A program made the position numbers and the translations under genes. Shown one piece after another: positions 1 to 14,300 of a DNA stretch of 64,000 nucleotides (positions are counted from its first letter, which is position 1; each line of letters starts with the position of its first letter). Under the pieces are notes generated by a model. That model worked only from the letters and a program-made list of their open reading frames with translations, was not told the origin of the DNA and ran no database searches. This stretch comes from Hoplostethus atlanticus. Its lineage: Eukaryota; Chordata; Actinopteri; Trachichthyiformes; Trachichthyidae. The stretch spans positions 104,051 to 168,050 of the forward strand of contig JAXDDX010000340.1 in NCBI GenBank assembly GCA_034670405.1, in the 5' to 3' direction.

Positions 1-360
1 TTTTATCCAAAGCGACTTACAATAAGTCCATTCAACATAGGAAGGCAAGAGAACTACTAGTCACCGTAATCGTAAGTGCATTTCCTTCCTAAACAAGCAT
101 CTAAGAGCAGAACCAGTGCTGAGCTAAAAGTGAAGTAAGTGAAGCAAATAATCAAGAGCTAAGAGGAAGGGTCAGGGTAGTGTTTCTTGAAGAGGTGGGT
201 TTTCAGCCTGCGGCGAAAGATGGGCAGCGACTCTGCTGTCCTGACATCAGTGGGGAGTTCATTCCACCACTGATGTCAGGACAGAGAAAAGAAGCTGTAG
301 ATCGGCCGCAGGGGCCTCCGAGGGACGAGGCAAACCAGTCGCCTCGAGGCAGCAGCACTC
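1..360. repeat. Fish interspersed repeat at left edge
   Basis: TTTTATCCAAAGCGACTTAC and GAAGAGGTGGGTTTTCAGCC are phrases of a very common teleost repeat. An inner palindrome CCTGACATCAGTGG ... CCACTGATGTCAGG is at 240-280. The small open frames here are not genes. It lies in the bptf intron after exon 28. Confidence 0.6.
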
Positions 361-387
361 TAAGTGCCTATGCAAGTGGAATATTAT

Positions 388-388
<1 letters not shown>

Positions 389-431
<43 letters not shown>
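389..431 (+). repeat. (AC)n microsatellite
   Basis: About 21 units, in the bptf intron after exon 28. It generates spurious Val/Cys-rich frames on the minus strand. Confidence 0.98.
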
Positions 432-434
<3 letters not shown>

Positions 435-589
435 GCAGTAGTATGCTCGACAGACAAACAGGGGCTGAGCTGTGAAAATAAACCCAGTCTTCGTGAAGGG
501 TTGGAGGATGGTGACTGTTTATGTACCGATGGCAGGGAGAGAACGACCCTTGGACCGGGCTGGATGGCCTGGCTATGATGGTTGCCTGC

Positions 590-617
590 ACACGCACACA
601 CACACACACACACACAC
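590..617 (+). repeat. (CA)n microsatellite overlapping the bptf exon 28 donor
   Basis: Ends exactly at the exon 28 boundary (618), so on the minus strand the donor is CAG followed by a (GT)n run. Confidence 0.97.
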
Positions 618-2348
618 CTGTTTCTGGATGATGTCGCTCTGGCTGGCTGCGTTCAGGGCCTGTTCTCTCTTGGCCTCGGCAGCTTGTCTCTTCTTCTGCT
701 GCTGCTGTTCCCTGAGCTGCTGGATCCTCTGCAGCTGCTCCTGGACAGAGGCCGTCTGGATGGTCACCACGTTGCCCATCTACGCAGACAGCATTGTGAG
801 AGGAGATATATACGGCAGAAAGAAATATACTGTGGCTGCCGGAGCACGGTGTTGATGAACTTCAGAAAACCTTGATAGCACTAAAGTAATGCACGATCAA
901 GACCGAGAGGATTTCATTCAATCCATCAGCTGGTGTGGTCATCAACACATAATGCTAAACCCGTTATCACACTGCACACTTGCACAGCTCAATTTACGAA
1001 GGTCAAAACTTATTCTGTTTTGGACAAATACCTCAGCTACAACAACATAGAGCTAGCAAAGCAGTTTAGAGGTGCAGTATTTACTCAGCTTGGGAGAATT
1101 TAAGCTCACAGACGTGCTAGGATCAGCTGGCAACAGTCAAGCGATAGGTCATTGCCAAACAGTTGCCAGTTGCAGAGGACCTTGCTCACAGTTGCCGGTA
1201 AGTAAAGAACAAAGTATTTATAATATTTTACTCTTGTAATGATAATAGATTCTGGAGGGAAACCACTCTGGCATTTTCCCTGGCTTCTAGAGAAGCCTTC
1301 ATGGTAACGTTGCCACTATGGGGCATTTTGCTCAAAGACAGGAGGAGCAGCAAACTAGGCGACTGGAAGCAAATTTAGAAAATATACCCCATGTCCAATG
1401 TTTAATTAAAACAAGCTCCTACGAGGGCCATCTGAAAACGTACCAGGAGTTAAACTCTGGTTTAGTAGGCCAGCTGCCCTACCTGTCCTCCCTGAGCTGA
1501 GGTGGTCCCAGGCTGTTGTATCTGGATGGGAAGCTGCAGTTTGATGTGCTGGGGCAGAGGGCCTCCACCAGGCCCCTGCTGGGCCTGCAGCTGGGCCAAC
1601 ACCTACAACCACAACATAACAAAGAATATACACAGAATTAAAGATGGAACGGGCAGCTGAACATTCGTTTTTCTTTATCCATTCATTCATGCCAAATTTG
1701 TTTAGACAGTTCGGACACGCTGTCAGCAAGATTGCCGTTCCAAGTCGAGGTTAAACAAAAAAACTGTGATGAGTTTTTGGGCTAGGGATGCTCCACCTGC
1801 TAGTGCTGGAACCTCGTGGACGGATTGATGGATGGATTGAATGATGAATTCACAGACAGACAGGTTTATTTGTGTGTTCTTTCAGAAGACCTGGGTCAAA
1901 CAGTTTTAGCGTGCACATTCGTCTTTTTTCATCCCCTGCTACATCGGAGGAGTCAGAAACTGCCCAGTACAGGCACAGTCTTCTGCTGCTGGCCACTGTG
2001 CAGCTGCACTCCATTGGCAATAGTGGGGGAAGGGAAATGTCCTTGACAGATCCAGTCGTACCTGTACCTGCTGCTGCAGCCCAGACATGCTGATGAGCTG
2101 GGGCGACTGCTGGAGCTGGAGTTGGGCTCCGCCTCCCTGTGTCTTCACCTGCATCGGGGTGGGGGACTGGATGGGCATGTGTGCCTGCGTCTGGGGGGGT
2201 AGCTGGCCCTGGGGGGTGGCCAAGGGAGGGGCGCTGGTGGCGGCCAGGGGGGTGGCCCCTGCCTGGACGGGGGCGGCGGCCTGCTGGGCGGGCTGGGCTG
2301 GGGTTTTGGTGGAGGTGGAGGGGTGGGGCTGGCCGGGGACTGGCGTGG
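618..2348 (-). CDS. bptf: bptf exons 26-28: Gln-rich region
   Basis: Exons 2062-2348, 1483-1602 and 618-779. Exon 26 is Pro/Gln/Ala-rich and ends SGLQQQVQV. Exon 27 encodes VLAQLQAQQ and QHIKLQLPIQIQQ. Exon 28 encodes GNVVTIQTASVQEQLQRIQQ, then a Lys/Gln/Arg coiled coil ending SDIIQKQ, as in human. Each ends in phase 0. The exon 28 donor GT is the first unit of a (GT)n run. The next exon (human VVMKHN) is not in the window. Confidence 0.92.
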
Positions 2349-5331
2349 CTGCAGAGGAAGAGGAATTATGAATTATGATGTATCAAATAAGAAAAGGTGA
2401 GTGGCAATGGCAAGTTTGGATACAAATTTCTCATATCTAAAACCTAGAATACGTGTAGGTTTCCGTCCTACCTGTGGTCGATGTGGGCGTGGCGGCGGAG
2501 GCCACGGGGGTGAAGAGGAAGCGCTGGACCTGGCCGTTGGGCAGCGCCGCCTGCATGAGCTGCTGGCCGGGGCCGGGGATAACGGTGACCCCCTGGGGGA
2601 TGACCTGCAGCTGGCCAGTGGTCTGACCCTGGCCCTGGATCATCACAGTCAGACCCTGCTGGGCACCGCCAACACCGCTGGCCTGCCGATCCACTCCTGC
2701 CCCGCCCTGCTGCTTCTGTGGGATGGAGAGCAGAGAGGGAAAATGGGTGGATGAATCTTATCCGGAATCCAGTTTTCCCTTGTTGGGCCATTGCAGAGGC
2801 GGAGAATAGGTTATCGATAAGCAGAGAGCAAATAGAGAGTATTGAAGATAACAAAACTGCTGCCACTGGTGGCGACTAGCTTAGAAACACCTTTCTAGAA
2901 AACAGAATCAAGACCACAAGTGACACAGCATATCCTGTTTCCTTCACTGACCTGTGTGAGCTGGGTGAGCTGTGCCAGGGTGAGTTTAACTTGGCTCTGG
3001 CCCTGTTGTGCCCTCGGCGTGCCGGGCGGCATTTGGCCCGGTGTCTGTCCCGGTGTGGCGGGGCTGGCTGCCCCCTGGCTGGTGACCGTGCTAACTGGGC
3101 TGGCACCCGATATCGCCGTGGAAACCGCCTGGCCACGGATGATCTGGGTCACTACCTGTTGTCCACCCTGACCTGCGGAGGGGAAGGTGCATGGACGTGG
3201 TAGCTAGATATGTAACAATGCACACTCACGACATGCAGACTAACTGACTGGTTATGGACTGACATTTGGACATCGGAGGTCAACGTGCTGCATATGTGCT
3301 ATTATTCCTCAGGGGGGTTTGGCCTGCTCATTTCCCATCTGAGAAGTAACCACACTATCAGAGAGAGACTATTACCTTGCTGGACCACAAGGGGTGTTCG
3401 GAGGATGGTCTTGCCCAGTGCTCCTGTCTGCTGGATGGGGGTTCGGATCACTGTCATCCCTGGACGGATCTGACCGCCAGCCGCCAGGACCTGGAAGGGC
3501 CATTTTTTTATCAATTAGCAATTTCATTCTCATGTAGCAGTCAGCTGCAGAACAACTCCTGGAGCTGCTAGGGAGTCAGTGCCTTGCTCAAGGACATTTC
3601 AGCAGGGCGGATGCTCACTCTGACGAGTTGCTTCCCTCCCCACCACCTTGCTTCCCAAATACGGTATAAAATATATGTATTTACAGTATATATATATGTT
3701 TCATATTGGTATAAAATAATGGAGGACTGAGAAACTAGTGGTCCAGAGCAACAGCATTGATAAAAACCTGATCCATGTAAAATCCCATCTGTGAAGACGA
3801 CAGGACAAAGGGAATGCCGAGGTCTGACGAGGGCGGGACTAAGTAGTTGTACCTGCTGTGGGGAGCCTGGCGTGTTGGGCCTGATGTTGAGGGTGGTGGT
3901 TCGGGGCTGGAATGTGGTGTAGGTCTGGGCTCCGCCCGCCGTACTGGAGGGGATGATACCCAACACCTTCTGCTGGATCACACCTGGAGCAAAGGGGGGA
4001 CAGAAAGGGTATATAAGTTTGGAGGGTAAAGAAATGAGTAGAGAGGCATGAGGGGAGGGGTGGCAACTATATTTCAAAAAGGGAGCTGGTCTGGTCAAAC
4101 GATGAAGCAAGAGTAGATCACAGTTTAGACATTAACGAAGAAGAAAAGGGCCAAAATAAGTGATTCGAAGAGAATTTCCATTATGTCAGATTGCTTGTTG
4201 TCGTGTCCTTTTGAAGAATAAATGATTTTTATTTGTCAAATAACTTTTCTCTGCAAATGCAATTTTCTAATAAATGGGAAAAGAGTATTCAGCACCAACT
4301 AAGTGACAATCGATACTGAATGACGCCATCTCAAATATCACCCTCCCTTATTGAGAAGCTGTAATGACAGAATCCTATAGTACGAGTACCGGTGTGAAGC
4401 AGTGGCTACACCGTTTGCACGGTCTAAGTGAGCGGTTGCACAGAGGTCCTATATTGACACCACTCAATACATTATTTGTGGGCTTCTCTCCTTGCAAAGT
4501 CGCCGGCCTTTGATCATAACCTCGGTAAATATTAGTCGAGCAGGTAAATAAAATCTTCAAAGGCTCGCTGAAAGCTTAGCTGGTTTGCCCCCTTCATACC
4601 TGAACCCCCTTCATAAATTATACATGAATTCAGATCCTACTTTTGCGCTTCATTCTGACAAAGGGAGCGTTTCATATTTGTTCGCTGGGCTCTGCGTCTC
4701 TACGAGCTCACGTGAAGCCGATGGCAGAAACGGAAACCCTCTCTAAGCTGTGAGAGTGCTGCCCTTTTTCCTCTGCTGCCGCCTTCTTGCTGCGGTTTTT
4801 CGACCGCAACCGAGCAGGTAAACCTATACATCAAGGGTTTCCCTCTTCAAACAGGGTCGCAAGACCTGGGTAGTTGCTGCTCTGGTCGCGCACATCAAAC
4901 ACTCCTTTCTATGGACCGGCTGTTTGGAGAGGTCGGGGAGTTGGGAGTCCGGTGAGTGGAGTGGTACACTTCCATTCAAAAGAGGGGGGAAAAAAAGGAA
5001 AATGGAATCCCTCCATAGAGGGTTACCTGTCTGGGGAAGCAGACCTCAGGGTAAACTTGTTTTCCTGCCTAACTTCCTTAAGCCCTTCCAAAACAAACAG
5101 GGAGGCAAACAGTCATGCTGGATAAATACACATGTCCATTAAATGGTTACACTCCACCTGAACTTAAGTTTCTCCTTCAAAGTCGCTTCAAAGGTAAGAA
5201 AAATCACTTTCTTTGTATCCTTGAATATCACACACTTATTCTTTATCTGGTGACTTTCATTTAAGCTTGTGTGCATTTAATGATGAATTTATATTTGAGA
5301 TGCTATTTTGCTATGACATCGGCATTTTGTA

Positions 5332-5367
<36 letters not shown>

Positions 5368-8300
5368 TCTCTTACGCCCTTTGTTGTCCAAAAGTCCAAA
5401 GATCAGAAACTCTGGAATCTCTCTTTAATTTAAACGTAAGCACGTGTAGATGCTGTACATATGTAGCACTTATCTCAGCTGGGTGAAACATGGATGCTAC
5501 CTATACGTTTTGTTTGTTTGCAGAGGAACCTTTCCTATGTGATGTATATGCAGTCGCTGATTTCTATTGCTTTTCAGACCTTTTACACGCTGAAGTTGAC
5601 CTCAAAAGAGAGCTGTCGACAGGTCCGACGGAGCATCTCGACATGACGGACCACCTCTGCTAGGTGTTGTGCAATATCCATCATCCAATAATTTGACAGC
5701 GCCGCAGACAGGCTGGATTTAGAACCACAGACTACACAAGTCTACCGGCCCAAAACCATCCACCCGAAATAACCATTCTCTATTAGATTACCATGCCGAC
5801 AGGACACAACCCGACATGATGTGCCACTCCAAACTAAGCCACTGACTCACAGCGTTGGCACACGCCGGGCACCGCATTGGGGCTGGTGCACAGTAGCCCA
5901 AAACACAGTGCGGTGAGGGAGTGGCTGCGTCTTAAACGGCAGTGCTTATCACATTTGTGGCAACTAGAAACAGAAGGAACACAAGCCCATTTACAGTAGT
6001 AGCTCAGTAGTTGGGCATCACCAAAGCTTAGTGTAGTGAGGCACTTTCTTAACATGATTGTCTCTTTCCTGTTCTTTCTCTCTCGTCCCTTTCTGGCCAG
6101 GACAGTGGCTGGCATTTCACCTGTAATGCATCTGAAGTCAAATCAAACTTGAAAAGAAACTGTGCAATAAAATCTCTAGTTTGGGGATACATACATAATA
6201 TATATATCACCTTTGTTCTAAGTGCACATGTAATCTCTTGCATGTATAGAAAACATCACTACACTGAGGCCATCAGCAAACTAGCCATGTCAAATCTGTG
6301 ATGGATTCAGATCAATGGAAGCAAGGGGCCAGTGTGTTCTGTACCTGTCTCAGAGGTGGGCCTTCAAAAAAGGCTGTCACCTTGTGTGCTTGGCACACTG
6401 ACAGTGGCCATCAAGGACACAGGCATGTCTAACTTGTAGACTCCAAAATATTTGGGGCTGTGGTGGCTGGCACAAACAACCTTTTAAATGAGTGAAGACA
6501 GGCTCCATCCTCCTGCAGGACCTCGCGCGTGGTTGGCACACTGAATGACATCAAATGGCAACCAGGTAAAGAGGCAGAGCTAATTTGGATGCGCCGACAT
6601 ATTTGAAACGTCTCAGCTGTGGGCCTGAGGTGAAGAAATGAAAACACAAATACGCGAGCATCCCGAAATGGTGCTGGATAGAGTAGAAACGGCTACACTG
6701 AAGTAGAACTTGTGCTCTCGGTCTGCCTCCGTGGTGTGACTTATTCAAACCTGCCGTACCTCCTTGTGTGGTTGGCACGTTGACTGTGACGATCTTGCTG
6801 TTGGCGGGCAGCGGTAGCTTGGCAGTCAGGACCTTTCCCCCCATGGAGGTTCCCGTTATCTGGAAGGTCTGTCCGCCAGACGTGGCCACGGTAGTGACGG
6901 TGCCTGATGGTCCTAATAAGAGAAACCCAAAAACACCATCATATAATAACGATAATAATGCTTTGACTACTGTGATACTACAGACAAAAGTTTGAGGGCA
7001 GCTGCTGCAGTGAGTCAAGTGCCCAAAGGACAGTTAAGAAACATTCAAGCTAGTGTAACTTGCTAATTGAAAGCTAAATATACTCCATGTATGTAACCAC
7101 GGTGATACATACATTAGGACATAACAGGTGGAAGGGCGGAGTGATGCTTCTTGATTCTTCACCATTAACACTCACAGATTACACCTAGAGGCTGATTTTA
7201 AGGGTGGATGGTGTCTCCCTTGTTAACACGCGCATTAGGACGCGCGTTGTGACATGTGTGACACGTCCCTTAATTTAAGTATGACTTATACTTTTTGCCA
7301 TACCTTGTGTGGTCTGACCCTGCTTGACCCAGGAAGCAAAGGACTGCTGGAAGTTCTTGTTCTGCTGGAATGTGACGGGGGTGCCCATCTTGGTGGTCAG
7401 GACCACCTTTGTGCCGGGGGTGACCTGGCCCGACAACGAGCCGACGATGACTTTGGGGGTGGCGGCGGGCGTGGTGGGGGTCCCTGATGGAGTGGCGGCG
7501 GGCGTGCCCGGTTTCTGCTCCAGACGTTTCTGGAACAGCGACGAGTGAGTGAGGAGATGGGTGAGTAAATTAAGGAATATATAAACCAATGGAACCAATG
7601 ATGGAAATAATGAGCAGTAAAACCAAAACCTAAAAATCAATGGTGTGGAAATGAGTGTTGATACAGTGGTATAGAGTGGTATACACTAGGAAAAGTCCAT
7701 GCTTCTCTTCTTGGCACCCATTGTTAAAGGAAATCAACTGGGTGTAAACCCCTGTGATGAGGTCATCCCCTGTCCAGTGGCGTCTACTGGGACACCTAAG
7801 CTTCTTTATCCCACAGAAACAGGAGACACGTTCCTGATCTATGAACAAGGCTTACTTTCTTACTTGTAACATCCTCTCTAAAAATCCCTACAGAACTAAA
7901 AGTGAAGCAAAGCAACTCACCTTGACCTGCTCTGCAGCCTGGGCTTTTTCCTTCTCCACCCTGGAACAGAGGACAGAAACGATCTCCAACATCCATACAA
8001 CCCACAGCAATTTTTCCAACAAGAAATGGTTCATAAAAAAGGATAAGTAGTTCAAAAAATAAAGAAAAGGGAAACGATTTGATTTCAAGGGGCTTAAAAT
8101 ACCATCATCCATTATCCAAGTGATTTTCATTAGAATTTTGGCAGGACAAAGCAATTTAAAACTAGCAGGGACAGAAAAAATATTTGCGATCACCGACTGA
8201 GCCAGTAAAACTTCAAACCCTGGTGAAGTCCCGATAAGCAATCGGACATGTTTTCAATTTTTCTAGAGGTCATCGTCCTACACGTTTGACATGGTACATG

Positions 8301-11300
8301 CTACGCTTGAACCTCGACCCCTGTGACCCTTTGCCCCTCTGACCTCTCTGAGAAGGCTCTGATCTCCCAGAGGTCCAGCTCCTCCTCGGCCACCCAGGTC
8401 TCGATCACCACCGGGCCCGTCTGCTTGGTGGGCTCGGGCTTCTTTGGCCGCAGGGCGCTGGAACGCAGCCCCTTCCTCTGAGGTGTGTGGGTTTCTGGAT
8501 GGATGGATGGGTAAATGAATGGATGGATGCGAGAGAGGGACAAGAAGAGTGCACAAGTGTTTGTATTTTGTGTTCCAGTGAGTGTGAGAGAGAAGACAAA
8601 CAAAGAGACAAATACATACGATTAGTGTGCATGAGTGTGTATAAGTGTATGGAGGGGGAATTGACAGGGCAGAAAGACACGAGAACAGAGAAAATATATA
8701 GAAACACTACCAGTAAACACTCATGATGGCTAGTAACAACTGTAATTAAATCCATATATGTAGATACTCAATAATAAGATAATCAATCTTTCCCCATATT
8801 TACCAACCATAAAGTATACTTTACGTGTTGGAATTGTCTGCAGCATGTTTATACAACCCCACAACTGTTTACATTCTATTTTATTGCCTTTTGGTTACTA
8901 TTTTGACTGTTTTCATTGCTTACTTGCTTATATTTTATTTGCATGCTAAAATTCTTATAAGTTTTTTCCTGTTGTAACCTACTTAATTAGTAAACCTAGT
9001 ATTAAATAAAGTGTAATTAGATTATGTCTCTTTAATTAAATTATCAAAAGACCGCTACTGATACTCAATGAATGACCCAAACGATACTCTTTAGGTAGAC
9101 TACAGCCCAAAATGATGTGTTTTATGGTCTGAGGCCCCCAAAAGGTTTCTTCAGTTTCAGGACAAAAAAAATAGCATATCTAACCTTTCGGAGTCTCCGG
9201 CACCCCAAGGGGGCAGATGATCTTGCGGATGCAGTACTCGGAGCGAATCCCGTAGGGTCCCACGTCCCGGCGCTTGATGATCTCGGTGGTGGTGATCTCT
9301 GTCTCCGATGTCTCTGTAGCAATGAGTGGGGATAGGGCTGGGTTGGTATGGTGATGAGGAGAGCCCGAGAAGATGGAGGAAACTCGCTCCAAAATATACG
9401 GTACAGTATAGACTACACACAAGTAGGTATACAGGTGTACTAGGATTAGGCTGGAGGTTATGTCTTCTGGAGATAGACTTGTTTTCTTTTTACGGGAAGG
9501 TGTTTTTTGGGCGGGGTATGGAGCCGAGAGAGCCCAGGTAGATGGAGGAAACACATAGTTCTTCTAATATAGTTCTCTGATAACCAGGTTGAAGGTGATT
9601 AGAGATATTTGGAGTAGTAGGACAAGCTCTTCCTAAACACAATTAAGTGTAGACAGTATCCATCATATTCTTTTTTTTAGTAGGTTTTTTCTTTTCTTTT
9701 TTTTTTTTTTTTTACACATACTCACCTGGCTGAATACATTTTAAACCAGCACCTGCATCTAACAGCCTCAAAATAGTCAGAAATATAGTTATAAATACAT
9801 GAAGTAGACTGACACAGGATTGAAAAGAAGAAAAAAAATAGTCACTTGAAAGCACTTCCTAATACATCAAATAATCCAAACAAAACTAAAACTATTTTGT
9901 AAACATTTTAAACTAAAGTGTTGCTGCTACTTGCATAGCAGCAACCATATGGGTATTTATCACATCAGACAAAAAACTCCCACAACACTCGTCTTGTATT
10001 CAGAAAGACCTTCTCCATCCACTACATCTTTGCCTACTCATGTCTGACGAACATCTGAGGAAACATCTCTTTTTATGTAGGGTATTGGAAAAACATATCT
10101 TCCCAAAGGTAGGACTTTCTGGTCACAATACACAACCCTGTCTACCATGGATTATTGTGAATATTTTGTATTTTGACTTCCCCCCCCAAGTTATTTTGAA
10201 ATAAGGGGTATTTGTCACTCTCCCCAGATGGAAGATATCTTATGTGGAGGTGGTTGGACAGGGTGGGAGCCAAGGGGGTCTACCTGTGCGCGTGGTGCCA
10301 ACAGCGGCGGAGGGTTTGACAGCCATGTCGTCCCACCGCAGACAGGCCCACAGGAGTCGCAGCATCAGACTCACGCCAGCCAGAGACTTCACTGTCTGCA
10401 GACGATACCTGGAGACAACAACGGAGAGGGAGGTTAAACTGCTATTCATGTATTGTTGCAAATAGGTACTTAACTGTGTTAATGATCCGCTCAGCATTGT
10501 GGAAAACACTCGTGTTCGTCATTGGAGCAGGAAGAGGCGGAGAAAAACAGTGAGGTTTTTGGTGAAGTTGATGTCTCTTCATAACCAATTTCCAGAGACA
10601 GAATTTCCACCTTTCTTCAATCATTTTATACTGTGGTTACTGTGGAGGGACAGATATTACCACAGACTACAAAAGTACAAAAGCAAAGTACCTTAGTTCA
10701 AAGTGGAAACATTTTGTGTGGCTTTTTTAATTCAACAAACCGTTTTGGGTGTAACAGACTTTGAATTGAGAAATTGGATGACAGGATATCATCCTTCATT
10801 GAATAATTTCATCCATTTATCTCTTTTGAGGAAATGTTCCTTCCTTCCTTATTACTGAGCTCACTGTCCCAACAATGAACCTGACACTTAGGAATGCTTT
10901 GCATGGTTCCGCCTTTTACGGCCATTTAAAACATGTTGAACGTCTACAAAAACATGATGAGGGCAGGGTGGGGGAGGGGGGGGATATCCCCTTGTCCACA
11001 GTGTAACCACAGGCGGGGAAAATATCCCTGGTCATTGCGCAATGTGAACATCCTGACACTTCTCCGACCGCCAGATGATTCACGTCTGCTTCGGAACTCT
11101 GAGGTCCGGTCAAAATAACCAGAGGTCTCTGTGCGACACCGGGCTCAGAGCCATAACACTGCCAAGAGCCAAAGCCACGAACAGCCGGCAGGGTGGGGAG
11201 AAGACATAACGAACAACAAATCAACATGACACTGTCTTAAAACCAGGAGATGATTTGAGGGTGGATGAAGGGGAGTGTCACCGCAAAACATGAATGCCCC

Positions 11301-14300
11301 TTTTAAAGTAGAGAAATGTGCGGTTAAAAACATTCACAATTTAAAAAAAACACAGGAGAGGCCATGTCATGCATGCTATATCATGGTAAACGATGAGTCT
11401 TTTTCTGGTTGAACCTTCACACAATCAGCTATTAATTAGAAACGGTATGATTAAAAACTATATTCTCACAAAAATGAAGTGCAGCTAAAGATACAATCCA
11501 GGTTTCATGAGCAAATAAATTCTGGATATTTAAACAAACATTCTTTAAGGGTATGACTTGCAGATGTAAAGTGAAGCATTTACAAAATTCGTACACTGTT
11601 GTTACTCAAAATACACTACAGTTAGTCAACATGACTTCGCTCTCTTTTCCCCAATGTTTACGACATGACACAAACAACTTAAAACAAATTTACTATTTAG
11701 AAAAATGGCTTACAAATAGCCCAAAATTGTTTTTCTCCTTACTTTCTTCGATTTCCTTTTGCAAAAAGGCACAATGAACCCAGTAAGACACAGTAAGTGC
11801 AGAGATAAAATCTGTTTCACTAGTCGTATTTCATTACTGATTCCTTTTTTATTGCCACCACCTCAGAACTGTGTAGTCAGCTGCTGCCATGAAGCAATGG
11901 CTAGCATTGATACCAAGGCAATGTTAAACTCACCCATAATTCCTTTTTTACCATAGCCATACATCATGAACTGAGCTTTGATTTTTGTTTCATGGGACCT
12001 TAAAAATAATATATATAGTACATACATACACACATACACAAATCATTGAGGAATATATGGCAGGTGTGCCTCTTCAACACTGTGTGAACTTCTTCTGGCT
12101 GTGTGCTATGCCAAGAACTATAAAGTGACTTCCAAAAAACCCCATAAAAACATGGGGGCGTCCTCTGATGAAGGCTAATGCTAAAATGTGTTAGCCTAAT
12201 GTGGCTATCCATAAAATAAGGTAGAATTCAAGCCAAGGCTTGTCATAGTTTTAATTAAAATTAAAATCTTTTGGTTCACTGCCATGGATTTTTGCCATAG
12301 AAGTATATACAAATCATGTTAGGCTGTCAAATACTAATATCCAAGAGTCTTGTGGATCTTGTAGAGAGTTTACAAATGCTTCAAATGTTATTTTTGGGTT
12401 TTCTGTATTGGGGGCTTCCATTTTAAATTTGGATTAAAGAGTTAGGCCTCTAAGGTGTGCAATATCCTTGATATAAACCTGTGACTGCTTCAGTCACATG
12501 TTGGGACATTTTATACAGAAGCTGTTGTAAGTGTGGGAATTAGGGAAGTTGCTGTTATGGCCTCAATAATCACACCACCTCAACAAGAATGGAGAGACAG
12601 AATGACCATAACCAGTGGTTTGGTTTGGTGAGCCAGTGTGTGAAAGTGAGAGCGACAGAGAGCCTACCTCCATGTGATGCCAAACGTGGGCCTGGGTGAA
12701 GGATATGGCCAGATGTCCAGGGATGGCTTGGCATTGTAGCTAAAGATGAGCACCTCACGGATTCCACCTCGCCTTGCCAGCACCTTCAAGTCATCATTTG
12801 GCAGTACGAAAATACTCTTTCGGTTGCTCTTTGTGACGAACTTGCGGTAGGAGGGCAGGGCAGTGTCCGAGCGTGTCTTCTTGGTGCGGGAGAATTTGAG
12901 GAGGTGGACACAGCCCTTTGTTGATGAAGAGGAGAGCTCCTGGCTCACACAAACCGACGCTGAGGTTTTACCACTGGGGTCTGAGGTTAACTTACTAATG
13001 GAGGCTGAAAGTGTTGCCCTGTGCTCTTGTATCACTGTTTCGCTCTGGCTGTCTTCCGACTGACTGTCTGGGGTGGGTGAACGGACTTTGGTCACGGTTG
13101 TTTTGGTCATGGTAGAGAGGGTGGACACCACACTGCTCTCTGTTGTTGACACCATGGGTGTTGTGGTGTCTCGAGATGCATTTAATGACATCTTGGCTAT
13201 CCTTGTCTCTTTGGAAACCATTGTCGTGGTGGTGGTCATTGTGGTGGTGGTTACCTGGTTGAGGAGGGCCTTGAGTGGGTCGGTAATTCCATTGTTACTG
13301 TTCTCCTCCGCAAAGTCGTCACTCAGACTAGATTCCTCGGCTGAGGGTATCGGAGAGGGTGCCATTCTGATAATCTTGACCATAGGTTTGGTCTCCACGG
13401 ACTGAGCTGGTGCTGTGCTGTTGTGCTGTAGAGCGCTCTCAGTATTTGCTCCAAGTGCTTCTATGTTGTTCTCCAGTCTAGTTACCTTCGCTGGAGGCTG
13501 GTAGTCCTGGTCTGATACCATCGCCTTGCTCTCCACCTCTACCCTAGGAGCCGGACTTGGCTCCTTGTCTCCAGCCATTGTCTTGTCATTTACAGGGGCC
13601 ACATCTCCATTCACTAGGGGCTTTTGTTGTGTGTTGTCCTTCAGTGAAATGGCCAGATCTTCTCTTTCAACTTTACCTATGCTGTTCACCTTGGCCTGGG
13701 TACTGTTGATGAGAGCACCATGGGTTGGGGTCACTACAGAGTTAGTAAACATGACTTTGCTCTCCAAGCCATCTTTTCCATTCATCTGAGGGAGAAGAGG
13801 AACTGGCTGGGCAGTGACAGTGCTAATGCCCTCAGTTCTACCTTGTCCAATGCCTTGCATGTTGCCTTGGGGATCCTGTGAGCCCTTGCCATTTTCCTCT
13901 GTGAACGGAAGCTCTGAGCTTAAAGTTTCTGGGCTTTGCTGAATAGGTTTAGGAGGACTTGTGTTCTGACCGCATTCCTGGTCAAGAGTGCTTGTGGGTA
14001 TCCTTATCGAGTCCGATTTCAAGATAGTTGTCTCAGACCCTGCATTTTCAGTATGTGCAGGCTTGTCTGATGGTTGCGCCAAAGAGCTATGAATTTCCTG
14101 TGCTGTTGTTTCTTGTACACCACCAGGCAGCTTGAGACCCTCGTGCCCTGACCTGCCAGAACTAGATACTTTGGGCAGTGTAGTCCTTTCCAGTAAGTCT
14201 GCCTCCTGATTCTGTGGCATGGAGGAGGTTTGATTTTGTGGTGAAGCTGAATCTCCACCTGCAGGGCCTTTGGGTGTGGTGTCTTGAATAGCAGAAGGAA

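Larger units (their letters stand above)
3984..6759 (-). other. bptf: bptf intron 21
   Basis: 2.8-kb intron. It holds the two exon 21 relics near its 5' side and a (CT)n run at 5334-5363. No other coding or RNA feature seen. Confidence 0.8.

Noticed and set aside
259..855. Cys/Val-rich and His/Thr-rich frames near the left edge
   Set aside because: Produced by AC repeats; only the exon 28 frame is supported.
6384..6480. Relic 2 as a mutually exclusive alternative exon 21
   Set aside because: Candidate acceptors (CCAG, CACAG) leave 1 nt before the frame, whereas exon 20 ends in phase 1 and needs 2 nt.
12863..13405. Antisense Val-rich open frames over bptf exon 15
   Set aside because: Shadow of a Thr-rich sense exon; no splice or start support.
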